Assembly (NCBI GenBank): GCA_024655945.1 | Contig: JANLFK010000003.1 | Location: 124,001 to 188,000 of the forward strand | Direction: 5' to 3' | Length of the DNA stretch: 64,000 nucleotides | DNA from: a candidate division KSB1 bacterium | GTDB taxonomy: Bacteria > Zhuqueibacterota > Zhuqueibacteria > JANLFK01 > Oleimicrobiaceae | Part shown: piece by piece, positions 51,401-59,258 of the stretch | Position numbering within the stretch: position 1 is the stretch's first letter | Layout of the letters: the number at the start of each line of letters is the position of its first letter | Position numbers and translations under genes: made by a program | The notes under the pieces: model-generated | Seen by the model: the letters and a program-made list of their open reading frames with translations, nothing else | Database searches by the model: none | What the model was told of the DNA's origin: nothing

Positions 51401-51521
51401 CGATGTCGCGGGTGTGCATGGGCTTTTGCAGACCTTTTTGCTGTTGCTGGTTCAGGTCCGCTGCCCAGGCCAAGGCCGCCAGTAGGGCCACACAGAGGAA
51501 CACGAGCGCTTCTCGTCTCAT
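48423..51521 (-). CDS. Large secreted protein with fibronectin-like and Por/FlgD-type C-terminal domain
   Basis: 1032 residues. Signal peptide, a long beta-rich region with aromatic repeats, a fibronectin type III-like domain (about 515-600; 'PPRVTAVPGDGKVTLYWDRS'), and at the end 'KVRVVPNPYIISAQWE', 'IHIYTITGERVHTLHH' and 'YGMYLYVVETPNGHTQVGKF'. The ending is the FlgD-like Ig/Por-secretion type C-terminal domain. Such domains direct type IX secretion or surface anchoring in FCB bacteria. ATG at 51521 has CAGGAG seven bases upstream. Cargo function is unknown. Confidence 0.8.
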   Translation of the reverse strand: MRREALVFLCVALLAALAWAADLNQQQQKGLQKPMHTRDIAVGILDVAKVQHAVFNDGRLSTWDYRPLVPAFFYKGWSYVPDLFPMLGIPDGPWAPRRYDPVKGDTVSMGATVSERNVAADWGPKAGSYGKLHSGDVTVGDVMANAPSSIKGLPIVATSTIEASWPKDASGNRIWPGPWARDPKTGETIPGKFTSDKEVFFVMNDYDLNNVGQRYAEADGRVDQGYATGIDLEVTAYTYGRSYAEDFIFFPCRIINNSKAIDPRGIGYDYKGVYFGFYIDADLPEYNLTTTYNDRMDWMGFLISEYDAKKDTTYRYNTAYFYDYRWGTGDFSGVADPAAWKVYIGLKLLETPKAPPGGVDLDKDGIIDIPEGQQLGLTDWHWFNWEQRPGVLTPDKQELEQYKLMSGDTSNLSIEQQDNYFWPDPSGQLNPHLDSPELIREKFPTGLDCVFIMSTGPFDLAAGDTTTFSFCMIAGDDFEDYKFNARNAQFMYELYYQGADPPSPPRVTAVPGDGKVTLYWDRSAEESRDLMTGAKDFEGYRIYRTTSNPTNNQWGEIVRDGLGNAVGFLPVAQFDLNNNVSGLDPNYPHLDLGNNTGLVHSWTDNNVKNGVTYWYSVTSYDRGISLARGDSLALAGWADLNSLECAKGVNPQAAPNLVEVTPGLTPSNYVAPTIAVEPLPGAYTGNTLTASIFDQFAVTGHSYLITIDDAKPGVKYYDVLDEATGQQVVDNGPLGASAEGPIFDGLQLTVVERFSTVRLDPDSAYWYRGQLGTKSPCNWQVTGTPAGDFPFDYEFRFVSELDTAFQPATYTTPFEIWNLTLNKKAPFGHFTANPADTTPEMKAKWTSGDELKLREVVEAGKPAKFTWTFKLSAPPPRIDSTLVGGAWVYTKVDTGIAPQTGDRLRIISGKPFVGKRDKFRLNTSRYVVREAEKADLKKVRVVPNPYIISAQWELDPNQRQIQFTNLPNKCAIHIYTITGERVHTLHHEHETQSWTYWNMLSFNQQEVAYGMYLYVVETPNGHTQVGKFAILR

Positions 51522-51566
51522 GGTCATTCTCCTGGGGTAGAGTCTACGGTTACCTTCCCTGACCGC

Positions 51567-54500
51567 CTACATCTCCAGGCGCAGGCCCAAGTCGATCCGC
51601 CGCCGCTCTCCGTACCAGTGCGGCCGGTCGTATTGTGTGCTGTACGCGGTGCGGCTCATGGTTGGTCCGGGGTCGGTCGGGCTGCCGGTCTCGGAGTATA
51701 CGGTGAGCACGTTCTCGCGGTCCAAGATGTTCCACACCCGTGCCACCAAGGCGGCGCGCAGGCGCCCGAACAGCACAAAGTCGCGGCGGAGGACGCCGTC
51801 CAGCGTCATGCGCCACGGCCGCCGCGCCGTGTTCGGCTCCAGCGCCTGTCCACCCACCGTGGGTGTGTAGGGGTAGCCACTGGCGCCGCGGAAGATGAAT
51901 TGCAATGTCGTGCGCTCAAACGGTCGCAGGCCAAAGATCTTTGGCCCCTGGCCTCTTCCCAATGCATACCCGGCGTTGATGTTGATGACATGCGTCTGAT
52001 CCCATGGCATCAGATACTCCTTCTTGGGTCGGTTCTCCTCGGTGTCACTGTCCCAGTACCCGGCCCAAGAATAGTACTTGTTTGCCTTGGCCACAGAGTA
52101 GGTGTACTCCAACGTGCCAAAGTAGTTGTCGCTGAAGCGCTTCTCCAAGCTGATGTCGATCCCTTTGGAGCTCCCAAAGTCGCTGTTGTGGATAATCGAG
52201 TAGCTATAGAGCCCTAGGCTGTCGGGGTCGAAGCCGGTGATGCGGTAGCTGCCCGGGTCGCCGTTGTTCTCCTTAGCCCATGCCGCCACGCTCAGTTTCC
52301 AGTTGTCGCCAATCTGCTGGTCCACGCCCAGCTCGTAGGCCTCGGTGCGCGCGGCATCCATGTTGGCCCAGCCGAACAGCGGCAAGGGCGAGTTCAGGTT
52401 GAGGGTCTGATTGGTATAGAGGTCCCGGTAGTCAGGCACCTGGAAGAAGTGACCATAGGCGAAATGGAAGGTGGCCCGATCGGTAATCGGATGGCCGATG
52501 CCCAAACGGGGGCTCCACTGCCACTTCTTCCTCCCGGTCTGCACCTCCGAGGTGGGGTCGTTCCAGTTCTCCCACGCCCGCCCCTTGGAGTCGGCAAAGT
52601 CGAAGCGGATTCCTGCGTTGACGATGAGGTTTCCAAACTCCATCTTGTCCTGGATGTACGCGGAAATCTCCACCGGATGGGTGTGGTAGTACTCCACGTA
52701 CGGGTTGGCAATGTACGGGTGTTGGAGTTCCAGGAAGAAGAGGCCTCCGGATTCGCCACCTGCCAGCTTGCCAAGCAGGCTGTTCTTGTCAAAGCCGAAG
52801 GTCTTGTACTCGCCGCCAATCTTCACCTGGTGGCTGCGATGCGCCTGCCAGGTGAGGCTGCCGGAGAGCTCAAAATCTTGCTGGAAGTTCCGCGTCCAGT
52901 ACTGCGTGGTGTAGCCGTAGTACACGTAGCGCGGCACCTGCACGCCATGCTCGGCGATGGTATCCACGCGTACGAAGGTGAGGTCGCAGGCGAAGCCGCC
53001 GGTGGAAGTCCTGTCCGGGTATTCCTGCGCGGTCACTGGCCATTCACGCGCGATCTCCTGTCGTCGCGCCTCGATCTCCGCCTCCGTGGGCTTGCGACCG
53101 TTTTCCTTTTGGAACTGTTCGATCCAATTCTCCAAGAATGCATCCCTGAAGAGTTCGGAGTGGCCTGCGGTTAGCTCGTGCCCGTCCGGACCATACACAC
53201 GATAGCGGCGATGCTTCCAGAAGCGTGAGCCGCGCAGCTCGTAGAAGAGCTTGGGGCTCACCTGGTGGGTCCAGATCAGACCCTGCTGTTCAGTCTGGTC
53301 GGTGACGATGTGAATGCCCTGCTCGGCAAAGCGCCAGAAGTCATCGAAGTAGCGGAACCGCCGCTGCGTCTGCCGGTGGGTGTAGACCAGCTTCATGCTG
53401 GGGTTGATGCGCCACGACAGCTTGCCGGCAAAGTCATAGTCGGAGTTGAAGCCAAAAGCCATCCAACCGGCAGTATCGTCCCAGCGAATCAGGTCGTTGA
53501 TGCCGTCACCTTCGCCGGCGTCTTTGGTGTTCGGCTTGCGGTCTTCTCCCCAGTCAGCCTTCCAGGACCATGCCTTGCGCCAGGCGCCTGTGGCCCAGTG
53601 GCGCATCACATCGCCGGCGTAGCGGTAGGTGCTGTTGTTGCGCAGCTTGTTGATGTCAGTTACCTCGGTGATAATCCCTGCGGCAATCTGTTCCTGGATC
53701 TTCTTGTAGCGAGGATCCTCGGGATGGTCCAGGAGCCAGTTGAGCGGTGTGGGGTCGTAGGTGTGCTGGTCGTACTCCAATACGGCGTACTTGCGGTAGC
53801 CCTGCGACCCGGAGAGGAAGAAGCTCAGGCCTTTGACAAAGGGTACCGGGCCGCCAAAGGAGCCGATCACCTGGTGGGCGTTGCGCAGGTCGTCGCTCTT
53901 GGAGCCCAGCCAACCCGCCACCTCGCCGCTGGTCACCTCGGCCATGCCGGAGTAGTAGTCGCGCCCTTCTTTGGTGACGATGTTGACCACCGCCGATTGC
54001 GCCTCGCCGTACTCAGCGTCAAAGTTGCCGGTGATCACCGTCAGTTCGTCGATGGCCTCCCGGTTGACCGTGGTCCCCATGCCGGCGTAAATGGCATCCT
54101 CCACGTACATACCGTCCACCATGTAGGCGATCTGGCCGCTTCTGCCGCCGCGCACGTGGGTCTGGTCAAGGCCGCGCGCCTCAAAGCCGGCGATCTTGTT
54201 CTGGTAACCCTCCATGACGGTGATGCCAGACTGCAGGGTCATGATGTCCTGCACCGAGCGCACCGGCATGTTGGTGATCATCTCTGCGGTGACCGTGGTG
54301 CGCTTGGTGGTGACCGCAGGCTCGATGAGCGGCCGCTCCGCCGTCACCTCCACAGCCTTGCCCAGGTCGATTACCGTGGACCTGAGCTCGAAGTTGATCT
54401 TGGTGGTCAGGTCGACGCTCACCCGCACACCGGTGACCGTTTCCCGCTGATAGCCGATCATGGAAGCCGTTACCCGATACACGCCCGGCCGCACGTTGAT

Positions 54501-54701
54501 GATGAAGTAGTAGCCGTCAGCGTCGGTTGCTGCCCCCATCTTCGTGCCCTCGATGAACACGTTGGCACCGGGCAGGGGCTGGCCCGTTTCCTTGTCCTTG
54601 ACGAACCCGGCGAGCTTGCCTGTGGTGCCGGCAAACAGCATCACCGGCACTGCCAGCACCAGGGCCAGCGCCAGGGCCAGGACTACCTGTGCGCGTTTCA
54701 C
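51567..54701 (-). CDS. TonB-dependent outer-membrane receptor with carboxypeptidase-regulatory-like domain
   Basis: 1044 residues. Signal peptide, a CarboxypepD_reg-like domain (about 28-110; 'GFVKDKETGQPLPGANVFIE'), a plug domain (about 125-240; 'QTHVRGGRSGQIAYMVDGMY'), then a long beta-barrel. The design is that of OmpA/SusC-like receptors of FCB bacteria; the partner SusD is absent and the next genes are instead a secreted Por-type protein and PorV. The start is GTG at 54699-54701 with GAGGAGG eight bases upstream. Confidence 0.93.
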   Translation of the reverse strand: MKRAQVVLALALALVLAVPVMLFAGTTGKLAGFVKDKETGQPLPGANVFIEGTKMGAATDADGYYFIINVRPGVYRVTASMIGYQRETVTGVRVSVDLTTKINFELRSTVIDLGKAVEVTAERPLIEPAVTTKRTTVTAEMITNMPVRSVQDIMTLQSGITVMEGYQNKIAGFEARGLDQTHVRGGRSGQIAYMVDGMYVEDAIYAGMGTTVNREAIDELTVITGNFDAEYGEAQSAVVNIVTKEGRDYYSGMAEVTSGEVAGWLGSKSDDLRNAHQVIGSFGGPVPFVKGLSFFLSGSQGYRKYAVLEYDQHTYDPTPLNWLLDHPEDPRYKKIQEQIAAGIITEVTDINKLRNNSTYRYAGDVMRHWATGAWRKAWSWKADWGEDRKPNTKDAGEGDGINDLIRWDDTAGWMAFGFNSDYDFAGKLSWRINPSMKLVYTHRQTQRRFRYFDDFWRFAEQGIHIVTDQTEQQGLIWTHQVSPKLFYELRGSRFWKHRRYRVYGPDGHELTAGHSELFRDAFLENWIEQFQKENGRKPTEAEIEARRQEIAREWPVTAQEYPDRTSTGGFACDLTFVRVDTIAEHGVQVPRYVYYGYTTQYWTRNFQQDFELSGSLTWQAHRSHQVKIGGEYKTFGFDKNSLLGKLAGGESGGLFFLELQHPYIANPYVEYYHTHPVEISAYIQDKMEFGNLIVNAGIRFDFADSKGRAWENWNDPTSEVQTGRKKWQWSPRLGIGHPITDRATFHFAYGHFFQVPDYRDLYTNQTLNLNSPLPLFGWANMDAARTEAYELGVDQQIGDNWKLSVAAWAKENNGDPGSYRITGFDPDSLGLYSYSIIHNSDFGSSKGIDISLEKRFSDNYFGTLEYTYSVAKANKYYSWAGYWDSDTEENRPKKEYLMPWDQTHVININAGYALGRGQGPKIFGLRPFERTTLQFIFRGASGYPYTPTVGGQALEPNTARRPWRMTLDGVLRRDFVLFGRLRAALVARVWNILDRENVLTVYSETGSPTDPGPTMSRTAYSTQYDRPHWYGERRRIDLGLRLEM

Positions 54702-54768
54702 TGCTGCGGCCTCCTCTGTTTGGTAAAAAAAAGCTGCAACTTTTTCCCTACCTGCTGCGTCTTAAGGG

Positions 54769-54848
54769 TGTGCCAAAACAAAAAGGGCGGTCCTCGGCCC
54801 TCAATCCCTGCGCGGATTTTGGGAGACCGCCCCCTGGCTTCTGGCACA
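54769..54848 (-). promoter_or_regulatory. Nested leader hairpin with T-tract upstream of the receptor gene
   Basis: Inside the predicted 5' untranslated leader, TGTGCCA (54769-54775) can pair with TGGCACA (54842-54848), enclosing a perfect 8-bp stem GGGCGGTC/GACCGCCC (54785-54792 with 54825-54832) that is followed on the minus strand by TTTTT (54780-54784). This is the layout of an intrinsic terminator within a leader, so attenuation is possible. No known riboswitch class was recognised. Confidence 0.55.
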
Positions 54849-54851
54849 ACG

Positions 54852-54889
54852 GGCTATTGGCATGGGTCTGGCAGCTCCTGCTAATAGCC
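54852..54889 (-). other. First leader hairpin of the receptor operon
   Basis: GGCTATT (54852-54858) pairs with AATAGCC (54883-54889), with an inner GCAG/CTGC stem. It starts about 20 bases after the predicted transcription start. Confidence 0.4.
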
Positions 54890-54917
54890 TTTCCCTTTTT
54901 CGGGGCTTCTATCTGAT

Positions 54918-54946
54918 AAAATAAGGATTCTGTGCCAGTTTGTCAA
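54918..54946 (-). promoter_or_regulatory. Sigma70-type promoter of the TonB receptor operon
   Basis: Minus strand TTGACA (54941-54946), 17-base spacer, TATTTT (54918-54923). Transcription would start near 54911, giving a leader of about 210 bases before the GTG start. Confidence 0.75.
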
Positions 54947-55077
54947 GAGAAAAATTATATTTCTCTCAAGGATGCGCAAGAAAAAAGCGAGGGTTCGAAG
55001 AGAGCTCCTGGGAGGAAGCGCTGGCAGGGATTTGCGGCGAGGTTTCTGCCACGACAAATCCGGGCTTTAGACAGGCG
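54947..55077. other. Gap between the receptor promoter and the pentapeptide gene
   Basis: Together with the leader this makes a 376-base gap without a gene. No terminator with a T-tract is seen after the pentapeptide gene stop at 55078. Confidence 0.35.
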
Positions 55078-55641
55078 TTAAGGGCCTCCGGTCTTGGCCC
55101 CTTCCGTGCGTGCCCCCTGCAAGTTTGCATGTGCCAGGTGTGCGCCGCGCAGGTCGGCCTCGGACAGGTCAGCCCCCGTCAAGTCCGCACGCTCCAAGTG
55201 AGCACCCCGTAACGTAGCGCCTGCCAAGTTCGCCCCTTTCAAATTGGCACGCTTCAGGCGCGCGTTGGTCAGGTTTGCGCCGCGCAGGTTCGCCTTGGCA
55301 AGGTGCGCACCGAACAGGGCACAGGCAGTCATCTCTGCGCTGGCAGCCGAGGCTCCCTCAAGGTTCGTGTCCTGCAGGTTCGTCTCCACCAGCACCGCAC
55401 CGTCCAGGCGGGCGCGACAGAGATTGGCGCCATAGAGAAAAGCTCGCGTGAGATCGGCCCCGCTGAGGTTAGCTCGCTCGAGATTGGCATTTTGCAGATG
55501 GGCATCGCTGAGGTTAGCGTTGCGGAGGTCCAGACCCCGCAAGTCTTCGTAGGACAGATCGGCTTCGCGGAGATCGAGGCCGGCCAGCGACTCGCCCCGT
55601 CGGGCGCGCGCCAAGACCTCCTCCCGGGTCAACCGTGCCAT
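55078..55641 (-). CDS. Pentapeptide-repeat protein
   Basis: 187 residues, almost entirely A(D/N)LxX pentapeptides from about residue 15 to 180 ('ANLSDAHLQNANLERANLSG', 'LTNARLKRANLKGANLAGAT'). They should form a right-handed quadrilateral beta-helix. Some relatives mimic DNA and protect gyrase; most have no known function. It lacks a signal peptide. Last gene of the ABC-export operon, nine bases after the STAS gene. Confidence 0.92.
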   Translation of the reverse strand: MARLTREEVLARARRGESLAGLDLREADLSYEDLRGLDLRNANLSDAHLQNANLERANLSGADLTRAFLYGANLCRARLDGAVLVETNLQDTNLEGASAASAEMTACALFGAHLAKANLRGANLTNARLKRANLKGANLAGATLRGAHLERADLTGADLSEADLRGAHLAHANLQGARTEGAKTGGP

Positions 55642-55650
55642 GAAGCCCTC

Positions 55651-55989
55651 CTAAGCAAAGCTGCGCAGCCCCTCTTCCTCGGTGTCGAACACTTCAAACA
55701 CAGAGTCCAGGCGGGTAATCAGCAGCGGTCGGCGGGTCCCTTCGTTAAGTCCCACCAGGCGCAGGTCACCGCCGGCGCTGCGCATGGTAGTCAGCCCGCT
55801 GATGAGCATCCCCAGCCCGGAGCTGTTCATCCAGGTCACCTGGCTCAGGTCCACCAGCACATTGACGATGCCCTCGCCGATGGCCCGATAGAGCATCTCC
55901 CGGAAGCGCTCGGTGTCCTTCCCTCCCATGAGCTTGCCACTCAGGCCCACCACCAACACGTCACCCACACGCCTTTCCTCGAGCTCCAT
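55651..55989 (-). CDS. STAS-domain anti-sigma factor antagonist-like protein
   Basis: 112 residues. The SpoIIAA/RsbV-type STAS fold, with 'VLVVGLSGKLMGGKD' and the phosphorylation-site loop 'TWMNSSGLGML' (Ser57 at the conserved position). No anti-sigma kinase or PP2C phosphatase is adjacent. ATG at 55989 with AGGAGGGAG upstream. Sits between the second ABC permease and the pentapeptide protein, 25 bases after the permease stop. Confidence 0.88.
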   Translation of the reverse strand: MELEERRVGDVLVVGLSGKLMGGKDTERFREMLYRAIGEGIVNVLVDLSQVTWMNSSGLGMLISGLTTMRSAGGDLRLVGLNEGTRRPLLITRLDSVFEVFDTEEEGLRSFA

Positions 55990-56014
55990 GCTCCCTCCTG
56001 GCTTGACCAACAGG

Positions 56015-57238
56015 TTACTCGTACCGCAATGCTTCGATCGGGTCCAGCCGTGCGGCCCTGGCTGCCGGGTAGATACCGAAGATGATGCCCACCAACGAGA
56101 TGAACCCTAAGCCCAAGAGGACCGCCCACACTGGCACCGCAGCGGGCAAGGGCGTGAGGGCGCCGATGAGCAACCCAATGCCCACGCCGAGCACGGCGCC
56201 GATGATCCCGCCGAATTCGCAGATCAGCACCGCCTCCAGCAGGAACTGCCCCAGGATGTCGCGGCGCCGTGCACCCACCGCCTTGCGGATGCCGATCTCC
56301 CTGGTGCGCTCCGTCACCGAGACCAGCATGATGTTCATCACCCCGATGCCGCCCACCAGCAGGGAGATGCCGCAGATGACCAACGCCGCCACAAAGACGA
56401 TGTGGGTCACGTTGCGCCAGGTCTCCATCAGCGAGTCCCTGGTCATGATTTCAAAATCGTTGGGCTCGCCGGGCGGCACGCGCCGCACCGCCCGCATGAT
56501 CCCGGTGGCCTCTTCGATGGCCTGGTTCAAGAACTCGGGGCGCACTGCCTTGCAGTCCACATACACGCTGCGGTTCATCCCGTAGAACTTGCCAAAGGTG
56601 GAGATGGGGATAATCACATGCGCGTCCTGGCTCTGGCCAAAGACGGAGCCCTTTTCCTCCAACACGCCGATCACCGTGCAGCGATGTCCATCGATGAGGA
56701 TGTCCTGTCCCACCGCCTCGCGGAACGGGAAGAGCTGCTCGGCCAGGTCCGTGCCGATGACGCACACCTGCCGACGTCTCTGCACGTCCGTCTCGTTGAT
56801 GAAGCGGCCCTCGCTGACGAACTGCCCGTCGGCCTCCTGGCGGTATTGGTCGCCGCCGAAGACCACGATGTCCGGGTTCGTCTTCCTGTCGCCGTGCCGC
56901 AGGGTGGCGCCAAAGCGAAAGACCATCGGTGAGACCACGCTGAGCAGCGTGGCGCGCCGCTGCAGTTCCTCTACTTCCTCCAGGGTGATGTTACGCCGGT
57001 TGCGGTATTTCTGCCAGGAGTCGCCGATCTGCACCGCCGGATATTTGCGGATCTGGAAGGTATCCGCGCCCAGCACCGACAGCTCCTTTTCCCACCAGTT
57101 GTTGAGGCCCTGAATAATGGTCTGCATGCCGATGACCGCGAACACGCCGATGATGATCCCTAGGGCGGTCAAGACGGAGCGGAACTTGTTAGCGCCGATG
57201 GCGCTCACGGACATCTTTATGCTTTCGCGCAAATCCAT
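56015..57238 (-). CDS. MacB/FtsX-type ABC transporter permease (second copy)
   Basis: 407 residues. An N-terminal transmembrane helix ('FRSVLTALGIIIGVFAVIG'), a large periplasmic MacB_PCD domain (about 45-240), then an FtsX domain with three helices ('ISLLVGGIGVMNIMLVSVTERTREIGIRKAVGAR'). It lacks its own ATPase and probably pairs with the upstream permease and the LolD-like ATPase. It is a diverged paralogue of the preceding permease. Confidence 0.9.
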   Translation of the reverse strand: MDLRESIKMSVSAIGANKFRSVLTALGIIIGVFAVIGMQTIIQGLNNWWEKELSVLGADTFQIRKYPAVQIGDSWQKYRNRRNITLEEVEELQRRATLLSVVSPMVFRFGATLRHGDRKTNPDIVVFGGDQYRQEADGQFVSEGRFINETDVQRRRQVCVIGTDLAEQLFPFREAVGQDILIDGHRCTVIGVLEEKGSVFGQSQDAHVIIPISTFGKFYGMNRSVYVDCKAVRPEFLNQAIEEATGIMRAVRRVPPGEPNDFEIMTRDSLMETWRNVTHIVFVAALVICGISLLVGGIGVMNIMLVSVTERTREIGIRKAVGARRRDILGQFLLEAVLICEFGGIIGAVLGVGIGLLIGALTPLPAAVPVWAVLLGLGFISLVGIIFGIYPAARAARLDPIEALRYE

Positions 57239-57265
57239 GGCAGTGCCTGCCTGGTTCCTCCACTG

Positions 57266-58495
57266 TTATTCGTAACGCAGGGCGACGATGGGGTCAAGGC
57301 GCGAGGCCTTCCACGCCGGATATAGGCCGGCGAACATCCCCACGCCGCACGAGAACCCCAACCCGAGAAGCACGGCACTCGGGGCAATGGTGGCCTCCAG
57401 AACCGGAAGCCTCCCGAGAATCATGCCCACCCCGAAGCCGAGGCCGAGGCCGATCAGCCCGCCCAAAGCGCTGATGACCACCGACTCCACAAGAAACTGC
57501 AGCATGACATCTGAACGGCGCGCGCCCACGGCCTTGCGAATGCCGATCTCGCGCGTCCGTTCCGTCACCGACACCAGCATGATGTTCATGATGCCAATGC
57601 CCCCCACTAAGAGCGACAATGCCCCAATGCCAAAAGCCACAGCATAGAGCACACGCGTCAGGTTTTTGTAAAGGTTTTCCAAAATGTCCTGACGGTTGAT
57701 AGCAAAGTCGTTCTCCTTGTCCGGCGGCACCTGCCGCACCCGCCGCAGAATGCCGATGATCTCGTCTTCCGCATCGGCAAGACGAGAGGCGTCGACGACC
57801 TTCACCAGAATCGTCAGGCTCCGGCGGGAGCCGTACAGCTTCTGAAAGATGGAGAGCGGCACCATGACCACGATATCGTTGTTCCGCCCGAGCACTTCGC
57901 CTTGCTTCTCCAGCACGCCGACCACGGTGAACTTGTAGTCCCCCACGGTGATCTTGCGCCCGATGGGGTCAACGCGGTCAAAGAGCTTGGCAGCCACCTC
58001 CTGGCCGATGACGCACACCGCATGTCGCCGCTCCACGTCGGTTTCGGTGATGAACCGACCGAACTCCGGCAACACGTTGGCCGCATCCTTGTAGTTGGCC
58101 TCCACCGCGTAGATGGTGACGTTGCTCAGTTTGGTGCTGCCGTACTTGACCGTGCGCCGCGTGCCGGTCATCGGGGAGACTACCGTGGCTAAGGTACAGA
58201 AGCGCTTCAGGGCATCGGCTTCCTTGGCGGTGATGTTCTTGCGATTGCGATACTTGTAGAACTCCCGCCCAGAGACCCAAGGAAACTTTTGCACGTAGAG
58301 CAGGTCGGCTCCCAAGCCGGCAATCTGCGAGTAGACGGCCTTGTTGAGCCCCTGAATGACCGACACGATTCCCGTGATGGTGGTGACCCCGATGATGATG
58401 CCCAGCACGGTGAGGAACGCGCGCATCTTGTGTGCCCACAAGGCCAGCACCGCCATGCGGGCACTGTCCCACAATGCTGTGGCAAAACGGACCAT
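57266..58495 (-). CDS. MacB/FtsX-type ABC transporter permease (first copy)
   Basis: 409 residues with the same layout as its neighbour: transmembrane helix, MacB_PCD periplasmic domain, FtsX domain ('LSLLVGGIGIMNIMLVSVTE'). MacB-type transporters work as mechanotransmission machines with MacA and TolC to expel peptides, lipids or toxins. ATG at 58495 with GGGGAGG five bases upstream is preferred over the GTG at 58501. Confidence 0.92.
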   Translation of the reverse strand: MVRFATALWDSARMAVLALWAHKMRAFLTVLGIIIGVTTITGIVSVIQGLNKAVYSQIAGLGADLLYVQKFPWVSGREFYKYRNRKNITAKEADALKRFCTLATVVSPMTGTRRTVKYGSTKLSNVTIYAVEANYKDAANVLPEFGRFITETDVERRHAVCVIGQEVAAKLFDRVDPIGRKITVGDYKFTVVGVLEKQGEVLGRNNDIVVMVPLSIFQKLYGSRRSLTILVKVVDASRLADAEDEIIGILRRVRQVPPDKENDFAINRQDILENLYKNLTRVLYAVAFGIGALSLLVGGIGIMNIMLVSVTERTREIGIRKAVGARRSDVMLQFLVESVVISALGGLIGLGLGFGVGMILGRLPVLEATIAPSAVLLGLGFSCGVGMFAGLYPAWKASRLDPIVALRYE

Positions 58496-58519
58496 GCTCA
58501 CCTCCCCTCGCCCGCTCGG

Positions 58520-59200
58520 TCAGTTGGTGGCTTCATCGCGCTCGATCATGCCGTCGCGCAGGCGGATGATGCGGTTGGTGTGCTCAGCGATGTACTCTTC
58601 GTGGGTGACCAAGATGATGGTGTTCCCTGCCTCGTGCAGCTTCTCGAAAATGTCCATAATTTCTTGTCCGGTGCGGGTGTCGAGGTTGCCAGTGGGTTCG
58701 TCAGCCAGGATGATGGACGGCCTATTGACCAAGGCGCGGGCAATAGCCACCCGCTGCCGCTGTCCGCCGGAGAGTTCGTTGGGGCGATGGTGCATGCGGT
58801 CGGCCAGCCCCACTTTGGCCAGTGCCTCCTCGGCGAGTTGGCGTCGCTTGCTCGCCGGCGTGCCGTTGTAGATGAGCGGCAGTTCCACATTGTGCAGGGC
58901 GTTGGCGCGGGGCAAGAGGTTGAAGGTCTGGAAGACAAAGCCGATCTCGCGATTGCGAATCTCCGCCAGCTGGTCGTCGTCCATGCTCCCCACGTTCTGC
59001 CCTTTGAAAAGGTAGCGTCCTGAAGTCGGGGTGTCCAGGCAGCCGAGGATGTTCATCATCGTCGACTTTCCCGACCCCGAGGGCCCCATGATGGCCAGGT
59101 ACTCATTCTCCTCGACGCGCAGGGACACGCCACGCAGCGCATGCACGCGCTCGGCACCGACCTCGTAGATCTTCACCACGTTCTCAAGCTCGATCAACAT
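58520..59200 (-). CDS. MacB/LolD-type ABC transporter ATPase
   Basis: 226 residues. Walker A '[12 protein letters not shown]', Q-loop '[11 protein letters not shown]', signature '[15 protein letters not shown]', Walker B '[12 protein letters not shown]' and H-loop 'VTHE' are all intact. ATG at 59200 with GAGGTGG upstream. Separate ATPase and permeases differ from E. coli MacB, where both are fused. Confidence 0.95.
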   Translation of the reverse strand: MLIELENVVKIYEVGAERVHALRGVSLRVEENEYLAIMGPSGSGKSTMMNILGCLDTPTSGRYLFKGQNVGSMDDDQLAEIRNREIGFVFQTFNLLPRANALHNVELPLIYNGTPASKRRQLAEEALAKVGLADRMHHRPNELSGGQRQRVAIARALVNRPSIILADEPTGNLDTRTGQEIMDIFEKLHEAGNTIILVTHEEYIAEHTNRIIRLRDGMIERDEATN

Positions 59201-59258
59201 CTGCCACCTCGACAGTTCTGCCTTCCGCAAGAGAAAGCCACGACCTCGCCCTGCCCAG

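Noticed and set aside
53265-54884. A 539-codon plus-strand open frame over the TonB receptor
   Set aside because: Antisense to the receptor's signal, regulatory and plug domains, which are clearly the real coding sense.
54702-54911. Cobalamin riboswitch in the receptor leader
   Set aside because: The conserved B12-box and core junction sequences are not visible; only generic helices are.
54985-55010. GGTTCGA T-loop-like sequence
   Set aside because: No acceptor, D-arm or anticodon stem fits around it, so it is not a tRNA.
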